In this document: one piece after another, positions 23,393 through 33,732 of the stretch
Layout: each line of letters begins with the position of its first letter
Numbering within the stretch: the stretch's first letter is position 1
Source of the DNA: an uncultured Blautia sp.
Lineage (GTDB): Bacteria > Bacillota > Clostridia > Lachnospirales > Lachnospiraceae
NCBI RefSeq assembly: GCF_934424005.1
Contig: NZ_CAKRXI010000002.1
Coordinates: 60,493 to 124,492, forward strand
Direction: 5' to 3'
Length of the DNA stretch: 64,000 nucleotides
Translations under genes and position numbers: made by a program
The notes under the pieces: generated by a model
What the model was told of the DNA's origin: nothing
The model's input: the letters and a program-made list of their open reading frames with translations, nothing else
Database searches by the model: none

Positions 23393-24478
23393 ATGGAATA
23401 CAAGATCGCATTGATTCCGGGAGATGGAATTGGACCGGAAATCGTCAGTGAAGCAAAAAAGGTTCTTGATAAAGTATGTGAAAAATATCATCATACATTT
23501 ACTTATTCAGAGGTGCTCCTCGGTGGAGCTTCTATCGATGTTCACGGTGTCCCGCTCACAGATGAGGCAATTGCCACTGCAAAAGCTTCCGATGCAGTTC
23601 TGATGGGTTCCATCGGAGGTGACGCAAAGACATCTCCATGGTACAAACTGGAACCATCCAAACGTCCGGAGGCAGGACTTCTTGCTATTCGTAAGGCATT
23701 GAATCTCTTTGCAAACCTTCGTCCGGCATATCTTTATAAGGAACTGGAAGAAGCATGCCCGATCAAGAAAGAAGTGATCGGAGAGAACGGATTTGACATG
23801 ATCATTGTTCGTGAGCTGACGGGTGGCCTTTACTTTGGAGAAAGAAAAACAATCGAAGAAAACGGAGTAAAGAAAGCAATTGATACACTTTCTTATAATG
23901 AAAATGAAATTCGCCGTATTGCAATCAAAGCTTTTGACATTGCAATGAAGAGAAGAAAAAAAGTCACAAGTGTAGACAAAGCAAACGTTCTGGATTCTTC
24001 CAGACTCTGGAGAAAAGTTGTAGAAGAAGTTGCAAAGGACTATCCGGAAGTTACACTGGAGCATATGCTGGTTGACAACTGTGCAATGCAGCTGGTGCAT
24101 GATCCGGCACAGTTTGATGTTATCCTGACAGAGAATATGTTCGGTGATATTTTGTCTGATGAAGCAAGCATGGTAACAGGTTCTATCGGAATGCTTTCTT
24201 CTGCAAGTCTTAATGAGACCAAATTCGGTCTGTATGAGCCAAGTCATGGATCTGCACCGGACATCGCTGGACAGAATAAAGCAAACCCGATCGCAACGAT
24301 CCTTTCAGCAGCAATGCTGCTTCGCTATTCTCTGAATCTTGATGAAGAAGCAGATGCAGTAGAAGCAGCTGTACAGAAGGTACTGACAGACGGATACCGC
24401 ACCGGTGATATTATGTCGGAAGGCTGCAAAAAAGTCGGAACAAAAGAAATGGGCGATCTGATCGCAGCAGCAGTATAA
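23393..24478 (+). CDS. leuB: 3-isopropylmalate dehydrogenase
   Basis: This 361-residue NAD-dependent oxidative decarboxylase acts in leucine synthesis. Family motifs are [10 protein letters not shown], the substrate-binding [31 protein letters not shown], and the metal-binding [23 protein letters not shown] region split around residue 245. It heads an amino-acid operon. The leader (23341-23377) has two crossing pairings, ACGAAA/TTTCGT and CTCTGC/GCAGAG, just before the ribosome site. No leuA, leuC or leuD is visible in the window. Confidence 0.96.
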   Translation: MEYKIALIPGDGIGPEIVSEAKKVLDKVCEKYHHTFTYSEVLLGGASIDVHGVPLTDEAIATAKASDAVLMGSIGGDAKTSPWYKLEPSKRPEAGLLAIRKALNLFANLRPAYLYKELEEACPIKKEVIGENGFDMIIVRELTGGLYFGERKTIEENGVKKAIDTLSYNENEIRRIAIKAFDIAMKRRKKVTSVDKANVLDSSRLWRKVVEEVAKDYPEVTLEHMLVDNCAMQLVHDPAQFDVILTENMFGDILSDEASMVTGSIGMLSSASLNETKFGLYEPSHGSAPDIAGQNKANPIATILSAAMLLRYSLNLDEEADAVEAAVQKVLTDGYRTGDIMSEGCKKVGTKEMGDLIAAAV

Positions 24479-24538
24479 TTGCTTTGCACAGAACAATCCG
24501 TAAGTATCGTATAGATTAAGTAAAGAGGAGATAAGAAA

Positions 24539-26212
24539 ATGAGAAGTGACGCAGTAAAAACAGGCTCACAGCAGGCACCTCATCGTTCCCTGTTTAACGC
24601 CCTTGGATTAACAAAAGAAGAAATGGAACGTCCGTTAGTCGGAATTGTAAGTTCTTATAATGAGATCGTACCTGGCCATATGAATCTGGACAAGATCGTT
24701 GCAGCTGTAAAACAGGGTGTTGCAATGGCCGGTGGTACACCGATCGTATTCCCGGCAATCGCTGTCTGTGATGGTATTGCAATGGGACATGTTGGAATGA
24801 AATATTCTCTGGTAACAAGAGATCTGATCGCAGACTCTACAGAAGCAATGGCAATGGCACATCAGTTTGATGCGCTGGTCATGGTTCCAAACTGTGACAA
24901 AAACGTACCTGGACTTCTGATGGCAGCTGCCAGAATCAATGTTCCTACTGTATTTGTAAGTGGCGGTCCAATGATGGCAGGTCATATCCATGGACACAAG
25001 ACAAGTCTTTCCAGTATGTTTGAAGCCGTTGGATCCTATGCTGCAGGCAAGATTTCAGAAGAAGAACTGACAGAATTTGAGAACAAAACATGTCCTACAT
25101 GTGGATCCTGTTCCGGTATGTACACTGCAAACTCCATGAACTGCCTGACTGAGGTTCTTGGTATGGGACTTCGCGGAAACGGAACCATTCCGGCGGTATA
25201 TTCCGAACGTATCCGTCTTGCAAAACATGCAGGTATGCAGGTTATGGAAATGTACCGCAGAAACATCCGTCCGAGAGATATCATGACAAAAGAAGCAATC
25301 CTGAATGCACTGACTGTAGATATGGCACTTGGATGCTCTACCAACAGTATGCTTCATCTTCCGGCAATTGCGCATGAAGTGGGAATGGATTTTGATATCA
25401 GCTTTGCAAATGAGATCAGTGAAAAAACCCCGAATCTCTGTCATCTTGCACCGGCAGGCCCGACATATATGGAAGACCTGAATGAAGCAGGCGGTGTTTA
25501 TGCAGTAATGAATGAGCTGAATAAGAAGGGCCTTCTTCATACAGAATGCATGACTGTAACAGGAAAAACAGTAGGCGAAAATATTAAAAACTGTGTAAAT
25601 CTCAATCCGGAAGTTATCCGTCCAATCGACAATCCATACAGTCAGACAGGTGGACTTGCAGTACTGAAAGGAAATATCGCACCAGATGGTGGCGTTGTAA
25701 AACGTTCCGCAGTTGTAGAAGAAATGATGGTTCATGAGGGACCTGCGAGAGTATTTGACAGCGAAGACGATGCGATCAAAGCTATCAAAGGTGGTAAGAT
25801 CGTAGCCGGAGATGTGGTTGTTATCCGTTATGAAGGACCAAAAGGCGGCCCGGGAATGAGAGAGATGCTGAATCCTACTTCTGCAATTGCTGGTATGGGA
25901 CTTGGTTCATCGGTTGCTCTGATCACAGACGGACGTTTCAGTGGTGCATCCAGAGGTGCCTCTATTGGACATGTTTCACCAGAAGCAGCTGTAGGTGGTC
26001 CGATTGCCCTGATCGAAGAAGGAGATATCATCAGTATCAATATTCCGGAACTGAAACTGGAAGTCAAAGTTTCTGATGAAGAGATGGCAGCAAGAAAAGC
26101 AAAATGGCAGCCGCGTGAACCAAAGATCACAACCGGATATCTTGCAAGATATGCTGCAATGGTTACCTCAGGCAACAGAGGAGCAATCCTTGAAGTGCCA
26201 AAAGCAAAATAA
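24539..26212 (+). CDS. ilvD: Dihydroxy-acid dehydratase
   Basis: This 557-residue iron-sulfur dehydratase forms the 2-oxo acids of valine and isoleucine synthesis. The cluster cysteines lie in [13 protein letters not shown] and [20 protein letters not shown], and the C-terminal [19 protein letters not shown] is typical. It begins 60 bases after leuB and 40 bases before ilvB, within one operon. Confidence 0.97.
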   Translation: MRSDAVKTGSQQAPHRSLFNALGLTKEEMERPLVGIVSSYNEIVPGHMNLDKIVAAVKQGVAMAGGTPIVFPAIAVCDGIAMGHVGMKYSLVTRDLIADSTEAMAMAHQFDALVMVPNCDKNVPGLLMAAARINVPTVFVSGGPMMAGHIHGHKTSLSSMFEAVGSYAAGKISEEELTEFENKTCPTCGSCSGMYTANSMNCLTEVLGMGLRGNGTIPAVYSERIRLAKHAGMQVMEMYRRNIRPRDIMTKEAILNALTVDMALGCSTNSMLHLPAIAHEVGMDFDISFANEISEKTPNLCHLAPAGPTYMEDLNEAGGVYAVMNELNKKGLLHTECMTVTGKTVGENIKNCVNLNPEVIRPIDNPYSQTGGLAVLKGNIAPDGGVVKRSAVVEEMMVHEGPARVFDSEDDAIKAIKGGKIVAGDVVVIRYEGPKGGPGMREMLNPTSAIAGMGLGSSVALITDGRFSGASRGASIGHVSPEAAVGGPIALIEEGDIISINIPELKLEVKVSDEEMAARKAKWQPREPKITTGYLARYAAMVTSGNRGAILEVPKAK

Positions 26213-26252
26213 GAGAAAAGCAATTATTTGATAAACATTAGGAGGAAATACG

Positions 26253-27944
26253 ATGCAGCTTACAGGTGCAGAGATCATCATTGAATGCCTGAAAGAACAG
26301 AAAGTAGATACTGTTTTTGGTTATCCGGGTGGAGCAATCCTTAACGTTTATGATGCTCTCTATAAACATAGTGATGAGATTCATCATATTCTGACATCTC
26401 ATGAACAGGGTGCTTCTCATGCGGCAGACGGTTATGCCCGTGCTACTGGAAAAGTCGGTGTATGCCTGGCAACTTCAGGACCTGGGGCTACGAATCTGGT
26501 TACAGGTATTGCTACAGCTTATATGGATTCCGTTCCGGTTGTGGCAATCACGGCGAACGTTGGCAAACCACTTCTTGGAAGAGATTCTTTCCAGGAAGTA
26601 GATATTGCAGGAATCGTTATGCCGATTACAAAACACAGCTTTATTGTAAAAGACATCACAATGCTGGCAGACACACTCCGCAAGGCATTTTACATTGCCA
26701 AGAGCGGACGTCCGGGTCCGGTACTGGTTGATGTGACAAAAGATGTGACAGCAGCTACTTATGAATATTCCGTACGTCGTCCGGCTACGATCAATCGTGA
26801 AGTTGAAACGATTCGTAAGGAAGATCTTGAAACTGCTGCACAGATGATCGAAGAAGCAAAGAAACCATATATTTTCGTCGGTGGTGGTTCTGTTATTTCC
26901 GGTGCTTCCAAAGAAATCAGTGAGCTGGCACATAAGATCCAGGCACCGGTTTGCGACAGTCTTATGGGAAAAGGTGCTTTTTCAGGGGAAGATCCACTGT
27001 ATACCGGAATGCTTGGTATGCATGGAACAAAGACTTCCGACCTTGGTGTAACTCAGTGTGACCTGTTGATCGTATTGGGTGCACGCTTCAGCGACCGTGT
27101 TACAGGAAATGCAAAGACATTTGCGAAACAGGCAAAGATCCTGCAGATTGATGTGGATGCGGCCGAAATTAATAAGAATGTTTTGGTAGATGCGTCAGTA
27201 ATCGGAGATGTAAGAGAAGTTCTTCGCAGACTTCTTGAAATGATTCCGGAAGAACAGCATCCGGAATGGATCGAACATATTCAGGAGATGAAAGCAAAAT
27301 ATCCTCTGACTTATGATCATTCCCAGCTTACCGGACCATATATTATAGAGAAACTCTATGAAATCACCAAAGGTGACGCAATTATTTCAACAGATGTCGG
27401 TCAGCATCAGATGTGGTCAGCGCAGTACTTCAAGTACAAAGAACCACGTACATTCCTGACTTCCGGTGGTCTCGGAACAATGGGATACGGACTTGGAGCT
27501 GCGATTGGTGCAAAGATGGGAAGACCGGACAAAACAGTTGTCAACATTGCCGGAGATGGCTGTTTCAGAATGAACATGAATGAGATCGCGACAGCAGTAC
27601 GATGCCATAAACAGCTTTTACAGATTGTTATGAATAATCATGTGCTGGGTATGGTACGTCAGTGGCAGACCTTATTTTATGACCACAGATATTCACACAC
27701 CGTTCTTGACGATGCCGTGGATTTTGTGAAAATATCTGAGGGCATGGGAGCGAAAGCATTTCGTGTCACGAAGATGGAAGAAGTAGAGCCGGCGATCCGT
27801 AAGGCACTGGCTATGGACGAACCTGTAGTACTGGATTGCTGGATCGATCAGGATCTCAGTGTATTTCCTATGGTACCTGCAGGTGCAAGTCTGAATGAAG
27901 TTTTTGACGAGGAGGATATGAAGAACAATGAGCAGAGTGTATAA
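26253..27944 (+). CDS. ilvB: Acetolactate synthase, large (catalytic) subunit
   Basis: This 563-residue thiamine-diphosphate enzyme condenses pyruvate (or pyruvate and 2-oxobutyrate). Visible are the N-terminal VDTVFGYPGGAILN, the catalytic Glu in SHEQGASHAADGYARA, and the ThDP/Mg motif GDGCFRMNMNEIATA through MNNHVLGM. No ilvN/ilvH small regulatory subunit and no ilvC follow; serC overlaps its last 17 bases instead. The small subunit must be elsewhere, or the enzyme works without it. Confidence 0.95.
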   Translation: MQLTGAEIIIECLKEQKVDTVFGYPGGAILNVYDALYKHSDEIHHILTSHEQGASHAADGYARATGKVGVCLATSGPGATNLVTGIATAYMDSVPVVAITANVGKPLLGRDSFQEVDIAGIVMPITKHSFIVKDITMLADTLRKAFYIAKSGRPGPVLVDVTKDVTAATYEYSVRRPATINREVETIRKEDLETAAQMIEEAKKPYIFVGGGSVISGASKEISELAHKIQAPVCDSLMGKGAFSGEDPLYTGMLGMHGTKTSDLGVTQCDLLIVLGARFSDRVTGNAKTFAKQAKILQIDVDAAEINKNVLVDASVIGDVREVLRRLLEMIPEEQHPEWIEHIQEMKAKYPLTYDHSQLTGPYIIEKLYEITKGDAIISTDVGQHQMWSAQYFKYKEPRTFLTSGGLGTMGYGLGAAIGAKMGRPDKTVVNIAGDGCFRMNMNEIATAVRCHKQLLQIVMNNHVLGMVRQWQTLFYDHRYSHTVLDDAVDFVKISEGMGAKAFRVTKMEEVEPAIRKALAMDEPVVLDCWIDQDLSVFPMVPAGASLNEVFDEEDMKNNEQSV

Positions 27945-29010
27945 TTTTTCTGCAGGACCGGCTGTACTGCCGGAACCTGTGCTGAAAGAAGTAGCAGACG
28001 AGATGATGGATTACCAGGGAACTGGAATGTCCGTTATGGAGATGAGCCACAGAAGCCCGGAGTTTCAGAAAATCATTGATGATGCAGAGCAGGATCTCAG
28101 AGATCTGATGAACATTCCGGACAATTACAAGGTATTATTCCTTCAGGGTGGTGCGTCTCAGCAGTTTGCCATGATTCCAATGAACCTGATGAAAAACAGA
28201 GTTGCTGACTATATTGTTACCGGTCAGTGGGCAAAAAAAGCATATCAGGAAGCACAGAAGTATGGAAAGGTAAATAAGATTGCATCTTCTGAGGACAAAA
28301 CTTTCTCTTATATTCCGGATTGCAGCGACCTTCCGATCAGTCCGGATGCAGATTATGTATACATTTGTGAAAATAATACAATATACGGAACAAAATTCAA
28401 AACACTTCCGAATACAAAAGGCAAAACTCTGGTAGCAGATGTTTCCTCCTGTTTCTTATCTGAGCCTGTAGATGTAAGCAAATATGGCATTATCTACGGC
28501 GGTGTTCAGAAAAATATCGGACCTGCAGGCATGGTTATTGCAATCATTCGTGAGGATCTTATTACAGAGGATGTTCTTCCGGGAACACCAACTATGCTTA
28601 CATACAAAACACATGCAGATGCAGGATCTCTTTACAATACTCCGAATGCTTACTGCATTTATGTGTGCGGCAAAGTTTTCAAATGGCTCAAAGCAATGGG
28701 CGGACTGGAAGAAATGCAGAAGAGAAACATCGAGAAAGCAAAGATTCTTTATGATTATCTGGATCAGAGCAAACTCTTCAAAGGTACTGTAGAGCCAAAT
28801 TCCCGTTCTCTTATGAATGTTCCTTTTGTTACAGGTGATAAGGATATGGATGCAAAATTCGTAAAAGAAGCAAAAGCAGCAGGTCTTGTAAACCTTAAAG
28901 GACACAGAACTGTAGGCGGTATGCGTGCAAGTATCTACAATGCAATGCCAAAAGAAGGTGTAGAAGCCCTGGTTGCATTCATGAAAAAATTCGAGGAGGA
29001 AAATGCATAA
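27928..29010 (+). CDS. serC: Phosphoserine aminotransferase
   Basis: This 360-residue PLP enzyme of serine synthesis begins VYNFSAGPAVLPEPVL and has GMSVMEMSHRSPEF. The PLP-Lys context is YGGVQKNIGPAGM (Lys near residue 197), and the C-terminal HRTVGGMRASIYNAMP is typical of SerC. The start overlaps ilvB by 17 bases with GAGGAGG in the ilvB coding end. The stop overlaps the serA ATG by one base. Confidence 0.96.
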   Translation: MSRVYNFSAGPAVLPEPVLKEVADEMMDYQGTGMSVMEMSHRSPEFQKIIDDAEQDLRDLMNIPDNYKVLFLQGGASQQFAMIPMNLMKNRVADYIVTGQWAKKAYQEAQKYGKVNKIASSEDKTFSYIPDCSDLPISPDADYVYICENNTIYGTKFKTLPNTKGKTLVADVSSCFLSEPVDVSKYGIIYGGVQKNIGPAGMVIAIIREDLITEDVLPGTPTMLTYKTHADAGSLYNTPNAYCIYVCGKVFKWLKAMGGLEEMQKRNIEKAKILYDYLDQSKLFKGTVEPNSRSLMNVPFVTGDKDMDAKFVKEAKAAGLVNLKGHRTVGGMRASIYNAMPKEGVEALVAFMKKFEEENA

Positions 29011-30173
29011 TGTTCCAGTATAAATGCCTCAATCCTATTTCCCAGACAGGCCTTGGCCTGTTTGGTGAGGAATACAAACAGACAGAAGAATTAAATGATG
29101 CCGATGCAGTTCTGGTAAGAAGTGCCAAGATGCATGACATGGAGCTTCCGGAGAACGTTAAGGTTATCGCCCGTGCAGGGGCAGGTGTTAACAATATTCC
29201 GGTTGAGCAGTGTGCAGAAAATGGTATCGTGGTATTTAATACTCCAGGTGCCAATGCAAATGGTGTGAAAGAGCTTGTTCTTGCCGGCATGCTTCTGGCT
29301 TCCCGTGATATCGTTGGAGGTATCGAATGGGTTGCTCATGAAGAGGACAAAGAACATATCGACAAACTGGCTGAAAAACAGAAAAAGCAGTTTGCCGGAT
29401 GTGAGATCAGTGGAAAGAAACTTGGTATCATCGGTCTTGGTGCGATTGGAGCTATGGTTGCAAACTCTGCAACACATCTTGGCATGGAAGTTTACGGGTA
29501 TGATCCGTTTATTTCCATTGATGCAGCGTGGAATCTGTCCAGAACCATCAAACACAGCAAATCTCTGGATGAGATCTACAGTCAGTGTGATTATATCACA
29601 ATCCATGTACCGCTGACAGATAATACACGTAAGATGATCGACAAAGAAGCTTTCACAAAGATGAAAGATGGTGTCGTTCTTCTGAACTTTGCAAGAGACC
29701 TTCTTGTTGATGAAGAAGCTTTGATCGAAGCTCTTGACAGTGGTAAGGTTAAGAAATATGTAACAGACTTTGCAAATCCGCTTGTAGCTGGAAGACCAGG
29801 AATCCTCGTTACACCACATCTTGGTGCATCCACAGCTGAATCTGAAGAAAACTGTGCAGTTATGGCGGTAAAAGAAGTCAGAGATTTCCTTGAAAACGGA
29901 AATATCAAAAACTCTGTAAACTTCCCGAACTGTGATATGGGAACCTGTATAGCAGTTGGACGTATTACCATCTGCCACAAAAACATCCCGAATATGATCA
30001 GCCAGTTTACCAAGATCCTTGGAAGTGAAGGACTGAATATTGCAGATATGACAAATAAGAGTCGTGGAAGCTATGCATATACGATCATTGATCTGGAAAG
30101 TGCAGCATCCAAAGAAGCACTTGATGAATTAAAAGCAATTGAAGGCGTATCTAAGGTTCGCGTGATCAAATAA
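29010..30173 (+). CDS. serA: D-3-phosphoglycerate dehydrogenase with ACT domain
   Basis: This 387-residue 2-hydroxyacid dehydrogenase makes the first step of serine synthesis. The NAD motif is KKLGIIGLGAIGAMVA (residue about 132), followed by the catalytic Arg/Glu region and TPHLGASTAESEENC (catalytic His). A C-terminal ACT domain (NMISQFTKILGSEGLNIADMT) suggests allosteric control by serine. It lacks the middle domain of long SerA forms. It is the last gene of the leuB-ilvD-ilvB-serC-serA operon. Confidence 0.95.
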   Translation: MFQYKCLNPISQTGLGLFGEEYKQTEELNDADAVLVRSAKMHDMELPENVKVIARAGAGVNNIPVEQCAENGIVVFNTPGANANGVKELVLAGMLLASRDIVGGIEWVAHEEDKEHIDKLAEKQKKQFAGCEISGKKLGIIGLGAIGAMVANSATHLGMEVYGYDPFISIDAAWNLSRTIKHSKSLDEIYSQCDYITIHVPLTDNTRKMIDKEAFTKMKDGVVLLNFARDLLVDEEALIEALDSGKVKKYVTDFANPLVAGRPGILVTPHLGASTAESEENCAVMAVKEVRDFLENGNIKNSVNFPNCDMGTCIAVGRITICHKNIPNMISQFTKILGSEGLNIADMTNKSRGSYAYTIIDLESAASKEALDELKAIEGVSKVRVIK

Positions 30174-30184
30174 AAATCGAAAAA

Positions 30185-30224
30185 AAGTCCCGGATGATTC
30201 AGATAAAATCGTCCGGGATTTTTT
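30185..30224 (+). terminator. Terminator of the leuB-serA operon
   Basis: TCCCGGATGATT/AATCGTCCGGGA (one mismatch) followed by TTTTTT. The A run on its other side means it could also stop the converging sugar-kinase transcript. Confidence 0.92.
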
Positions 30225-30252
30225 GTATATTCGGTTAAAAAGTTTTGAAAAA

Positions 30253-31224
30253 TTATTTGCGGCTTTCAATAAAAGCTTCGACTTCATCGCGGGTTGGCAT
30301 AACGCGAAGCGCACCCTTTCGTGTAGTAATGAGAGATGCAGCAGCATTTGCAAAAGTAAGAAGTTCTTTCAGATTTTCTTCTGTGAGATCATTGAGGCCG
30401 TGGTCAAGTACATAATTTAAAGTACTTGCACAGAAAGTATCTCCGGCACCGGTAGTTTCTATTGTATTTTCCTGAAGGAATGGAGCTGCTTCTACTCGCA
30501 TATTTTTATAGTATGCACGGCTTCCATCCTTACCCAGTGTGATAAGGATGAGCGGAATGTTGTATTTCTCCTGGATCATAGCAGCACCTTTATCATAATC
30601 TGTTGTACCACACATGAATTCTACTTCATTATCAGAGATTTTGAGAACATCACATTTGGACATGCCGTATTCAATCTCGGCTTTGGCATCATCCAGGGAT
30701 TTCCAGAGCGGTGGACGCAGGTTCGGGTCAAAGGTAATGATACATCCGGCTTCTTTTGCAAGTTCAATCGCATGGCGGGTAGCTTCACGGACACCCTCGT
30801 GAGTAGAAGAGAGTGTTCCGAAGTGGAAGATGCGGGATGATTCAATCAGTTCTTTCCGAACTTCTTCTTTGGTGAGCATCATATCAGCACCCGGATCACG
30901 ATAGAAAGAAAAATCACGGTCACCATCCGGATATGTATGAACAAAGGCGAGAGTGGTATGATATTTTTCGTCCAGGATCAGATTGCGTGTGTCGATACCG
31001 ACTTCTTCAACCGCTGATTTTAACTGATTTCCGAACATATCCTTTCCGACTTTGCCGATAAAAGCAGTTTTTTTGCCAAGACGTTCCAGCATGGCAAGAA
31101 CATTACATGGGGCTCCACCAGGATTGGCTTCCATAAGAGGATTGCCCTGGGAACTGAAACCGTTTTCAGTAAAGTCAATAAGAAGCTCGCCAAGAGCTGT
31201 TACATCAAATTGTCTTTTTTCCAT
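30253..31224 (-). CDS. PfkB-family fructokinase-like sugar kinase
   Basis: This 323-residue ribokinase/PfkB kinase has the N-terminal ALGELLIDF and NPGGAPCNVLAMLERLG signature, IGKVGKDMFGN, and the C-terminal TTGAGDTFCASTLNYVL with the catalytic Asp. The pattern is closest to bacterial fructokinases. It is convergent with serA and divergent from the GlgB-like gene, which hints at a shared role in sugar storage or breakdown, though this is inference. RBS AGGAGG on the minus strand lies upstream of the ATG. Confidence 0.92.
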   Translation of the reverse strand: MEKRQFDVTALGELLIDFTENGFSSQGNPLMEANPGGAPCNVLAMLERLGKKTAFIGKVGKDMFGNQLKSAVEEVGIDTRNLILDEKYHTTLAFVHTYPDGDRDFSFYRDPGADMMLTKEEVRKELIESSRIFHFGTLSSTHEGVREATRHAIELAKEAGCIITFDPNLRPPLWKSLDDAKAEIEYGMSKCDVLKISDNEVEFMCGTTDYDKGAAMIQEKYNIPLILITLGKDGSRAYYKNMRVEAAPFLQENTIETTGAGDTFCASTLNYVLDHGLNDLTEENLKELLTFANAAASLITTRKGALRVMPTRDEVEAFIESRK

Positions 31225-31267
31225 ATCAATAAAGACCTCCTTGTTTCATGCGTTCTTTGATATATTC

Positions 31268-31296
31268 AATTTATCGTAGAGAACTCCTTTTGTCAA
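31268..31296 (-). promoter_or_regulatory. Promoter of the sugar kinase
   Basis: On the minus strand, TTGACA (31291-31296) and TAAATT (31268-31273) with a 17-base spacer. Confidence 0.75.
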
Positions 31297-31395
31297 ACTA
31301 ATTTCGGTATATTCTTTATTTTTATACAAAAAAATGATAAACTAGAGCAAAGGGATGCAATTTTAGAACTGTATTCCAGAATGGAGGCATGAATT

Positions 31396-33681
31396 ATGGA
31401 AAGCAAAGCATATAAATATATGGACTGGCCGGAGATTGAAGCAGTTGTTTATGCAGAAGAAGCATCGCCGAAAGATCTGATGGCGCCTCGGCTTACTGCA
31501 GATGGTATTCTGATCCAGGGATTTTTTCCGGATGCAGAGAAGGCAGAAGTTCTTGTAGATAAAAAGGCATATGAGATGGAGAAACAGGATGATGCCGGTT
31601 ACTTTGCGGCAATGATTCCGGGAAGAAAGATCCCGGCATATCAGTATCGCATTACCAGAGGAAAAGAAACCAGGACATTTGCGGATCCTTATGCATTTCC
31701 GGGACAGATTACTGAAGCAGAGGAAAAAGCATTCTGTGCAGGTGTTTATTATCATTCTTATGAGAAGCTGGGGGCACATCCGATAGAACTGAATGGAGTG
31801 ACAGGAACCAGCTTTGCAGTCTGGGCACCGAATGCACTTCGCGTCAGTGTGGTAGGCGATTTTAATAATTGGGATGGACGCTGTCATATGATGCACCGTA
31901 TGCCAATGTCCGGTATTTTTGAATTATTTATTCCGGGTGTGAAAGCCGGTGAGATCTATAAATATGAAATGAAGCTGAAGGGCGGCACTGTACAGATGAA
32001 ATCCGATCCTTATGCTGCATGTACGGAGCTTCCACCGGCATCTGCGTCTGTTGTGGCGGATCTCCGTGATTTTCAGTGGGATGATGCAAAATGGATGGAG
32101 GAACGCATCAGATTTCGCGATCGTAAACAGCCGGTTTCCATTTATGAAACAAGTCTTTCCAACTGGAAAGATACCAGTGAACTTGTTTCTTATGTAAAAG
32201 AATTAAAATACACGCATGTAGAACTTCATCCGGTCATGGAATATCTGGATGAGGAGGCTGGAGAGTACAGTACATTTGCTTATTATGCACCGGACCGCAG
32301 ATTTGGAACACCAGAAGACTTTCAGAAACTTGTAAATGCTCTTCACAAAGAAAATATCGGTGTGATCCTTGACTGGACACCTTCTCATTTCCCAAGACAG
32401 GAGGGGGGACTGGAAAATTTTGATGGTACTCCTTTGTATGAGAATCCAGATCCTTCTATGGCAATCCATCCGATGTGGGGAACACTTCTCTTTAATTTTG
32501 AAAGTCCAATGGTCAAAGACTTCCTGCTTGCCAATGCTTTTTACTGGCTGGAATTTTATCACGCAGATGGACTGCGGCTGGATGATGTGGATTCTATGCT
32601 GTATCTGGATTTTGGCAGAGAGTACGGACAATGGAGACCAAATATCTATGGAACGAATGAAAACCTGGCTGCAGTAGAATTTCTGAAACATCTGAATTCG
32701 ATTTTGAATAAGAAGCTTCCGGGGACAATGACGATCGCCCAGGAAGATGGCCTCTGGTCGGAACTGACTGGAAGTGTAGGAGATGACAATATTGGATTTT
32801 CTTATAAATGGAACAATAACTGGGCAGGAGATTTTCTGAATTACCTTTCCAAAGATCCGATTGAGCGTCAGTACGTACATGATCAGTTGACACTTTCTAT
32901 GCTGTACACTTACTGTGAACACTTCATTCTTCCACTTGGAAGCAGGGAAACCGGCGACCAGAAGAGTTTTATGGCAAAACTTCCAGGAGATGAATTACAG
33001 AAACTGAGCCAGATCCGGGCTGCATATTCCTACATGATGCTGCATCCAGGCTGCAAAATGATGGCACCGGACAAAGAACTTACAGATGAAATGAAGAAAT
33101 TTATCCACGATCTGAATGAGATGTATGTCTCTCAGCCGGCATTGTCACTTATGGATAATGATTATGATGGATTTGAATGGATTCAGCTTATGAAATATGA
33201 AGAAAATGTCCTGACATTCCTTCGCAAAACAGAAAATCCTGAAGAAACACTTCTTGCGGTATGTAATTTTGCTGCAGTTCCATATGAGAATTATCAGATG
33301 GGTGTTCCATTCTACGGAAAATACAAAGAAATCTTCAACAGTGACCGTAAAGAATATGGCGGACAGGGAACAATAAACGTAAGGGCAAAAACCTGCAAAC
33401 AGGCAGAATGTGATGAAAGAGAATATTCTGTTACATTTAAGATTCCGGCACTGGGTGTGGCTGTTTTTTCCTGCACACCGGGCAAAAAGCCGGAGAAACT
33501 GGCAGTAGCAGCGAAGAAACCGACAGCTGCCAAAAAGACCACTCGAAAGACAACACCAAAGAAGGAAAGTGCAAAAAAGGTTGCTGCAGAAAAAGTAGCT
33601 GTAAAGAAAACGGTAGCGAAGAAAGTCGGTGAAAAAAAGACCGTTTCCAGAAAAACAGTAAAAAAGGATATTGCAGTATAA
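31396..33681 (+). CDS. GlgB-type GH13 protein with altered catalytic residues and a histone-like tail
   Basis: This 761-residue protein has the layout of a glycogen branching enzyme: an N-terminal domain, a CBM48-like module (SFAVWAPNALRVSVVGDFNNW near 136), the GH13 barrel and a C-terminal beta domain. Region I DWTPSHFP (Asp326, His331) and the nucleophile Asp396 in DGLRLDD are kept. Region III reads IAQEDGLW (Gln449, Glu450), where branching enzymes have AEES. Region IV reads LPLGSRETGD (Ser516, Arg517) in place of the canonical SHDE, so the transition-state His-Asp pair is missing. Residues about 696-761 form a Lys/Ala/Thr-rich tail with repeats such as AAKKPTAAKKTTRKTTPKK, resembling histone H1. 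It probably does not branch glucan; a binding, scaffold or regulatory role is inference. Confidence 0.85.
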   Translation: MESKAYKYMDWPEIEAVVYAEEASPKDLMAPRLTADGILIQGFFPDAEKAEVLVDKKAYEMEKQDDAGYFAAMIPGRKIPAYQYRITRGKETRTFADPYAFPGQITEAEEKAFCAGVYYHSYEKLGAHPIELNGVTGTSFAVWAPNALRVSVVGDFNNWDGRCHMMHRMPMSGIFELFIPGVKAGEIYKYEMKLKGGTVQMKSDPYAACTELPPASASVVADLRDFQWDDAKWMEERIRFRDRKQPVSIYETSLSNWKDTSELVSYVKELKYTHVELHPVMEYLDEEAGEYSTFAYYAPDRRFGTPEDFQKLVNALHKENIGVILDWTPSHFPRQEGGLENFDGTPLYENPDPSMAIHPMWGTLLFNFESPMVKDFLLANAFYWLEFYHADGLRLDDVDSMLYLDFGREYGQWRPNIYGTNENLAAVEFLKHLNSILNKKLPGTMTIAQEDGLWSELTGSVGDDNIGFSYKWNNNWAGDFLNYLSKDPIERQYVHDQLTLSMLYTYCEHFILPLGSRETGDQKSFMAKLPGDELQKLSQIRAAYSYMMLHPGCKMMAPDKELTDEMKKFIHDLNEMYVSQPALSLMDNDYDGFEWIQLMKYEENVLTFLRKTENPEETLLAVCNFAAVPYENYQMGVPFYGKYKEIFNSDRKEYGGQGTINVRAKTCKQAECDEREYSVTFKIPALGVAVFSCTPGKKPEKLAVAAKKPTAAKKTTRKTTPKKESAKKVAAEKVAVKKTVAKKVGEKKTVSRKTVKKDIAV

Positions 33682-33682
33682 T

Positions 33683-33719
33683 AAAAATGCCGTCAGAATA
33701 GAATCTGGCGGCATTTTTG
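33683..33719. terminator. Terminator after the GlgB-like gene
   Basis: AAAAATGCCGTCAGA/TCTGGCGGCATTTTT (15 bp with one G-T pair). Because A and T runs flank both sides, it can also stop the tRNA-Thr transcript coming from the right. Confidence 0.93.
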
Positions 33720-33732
33720 GGTAAAAAAAGAA

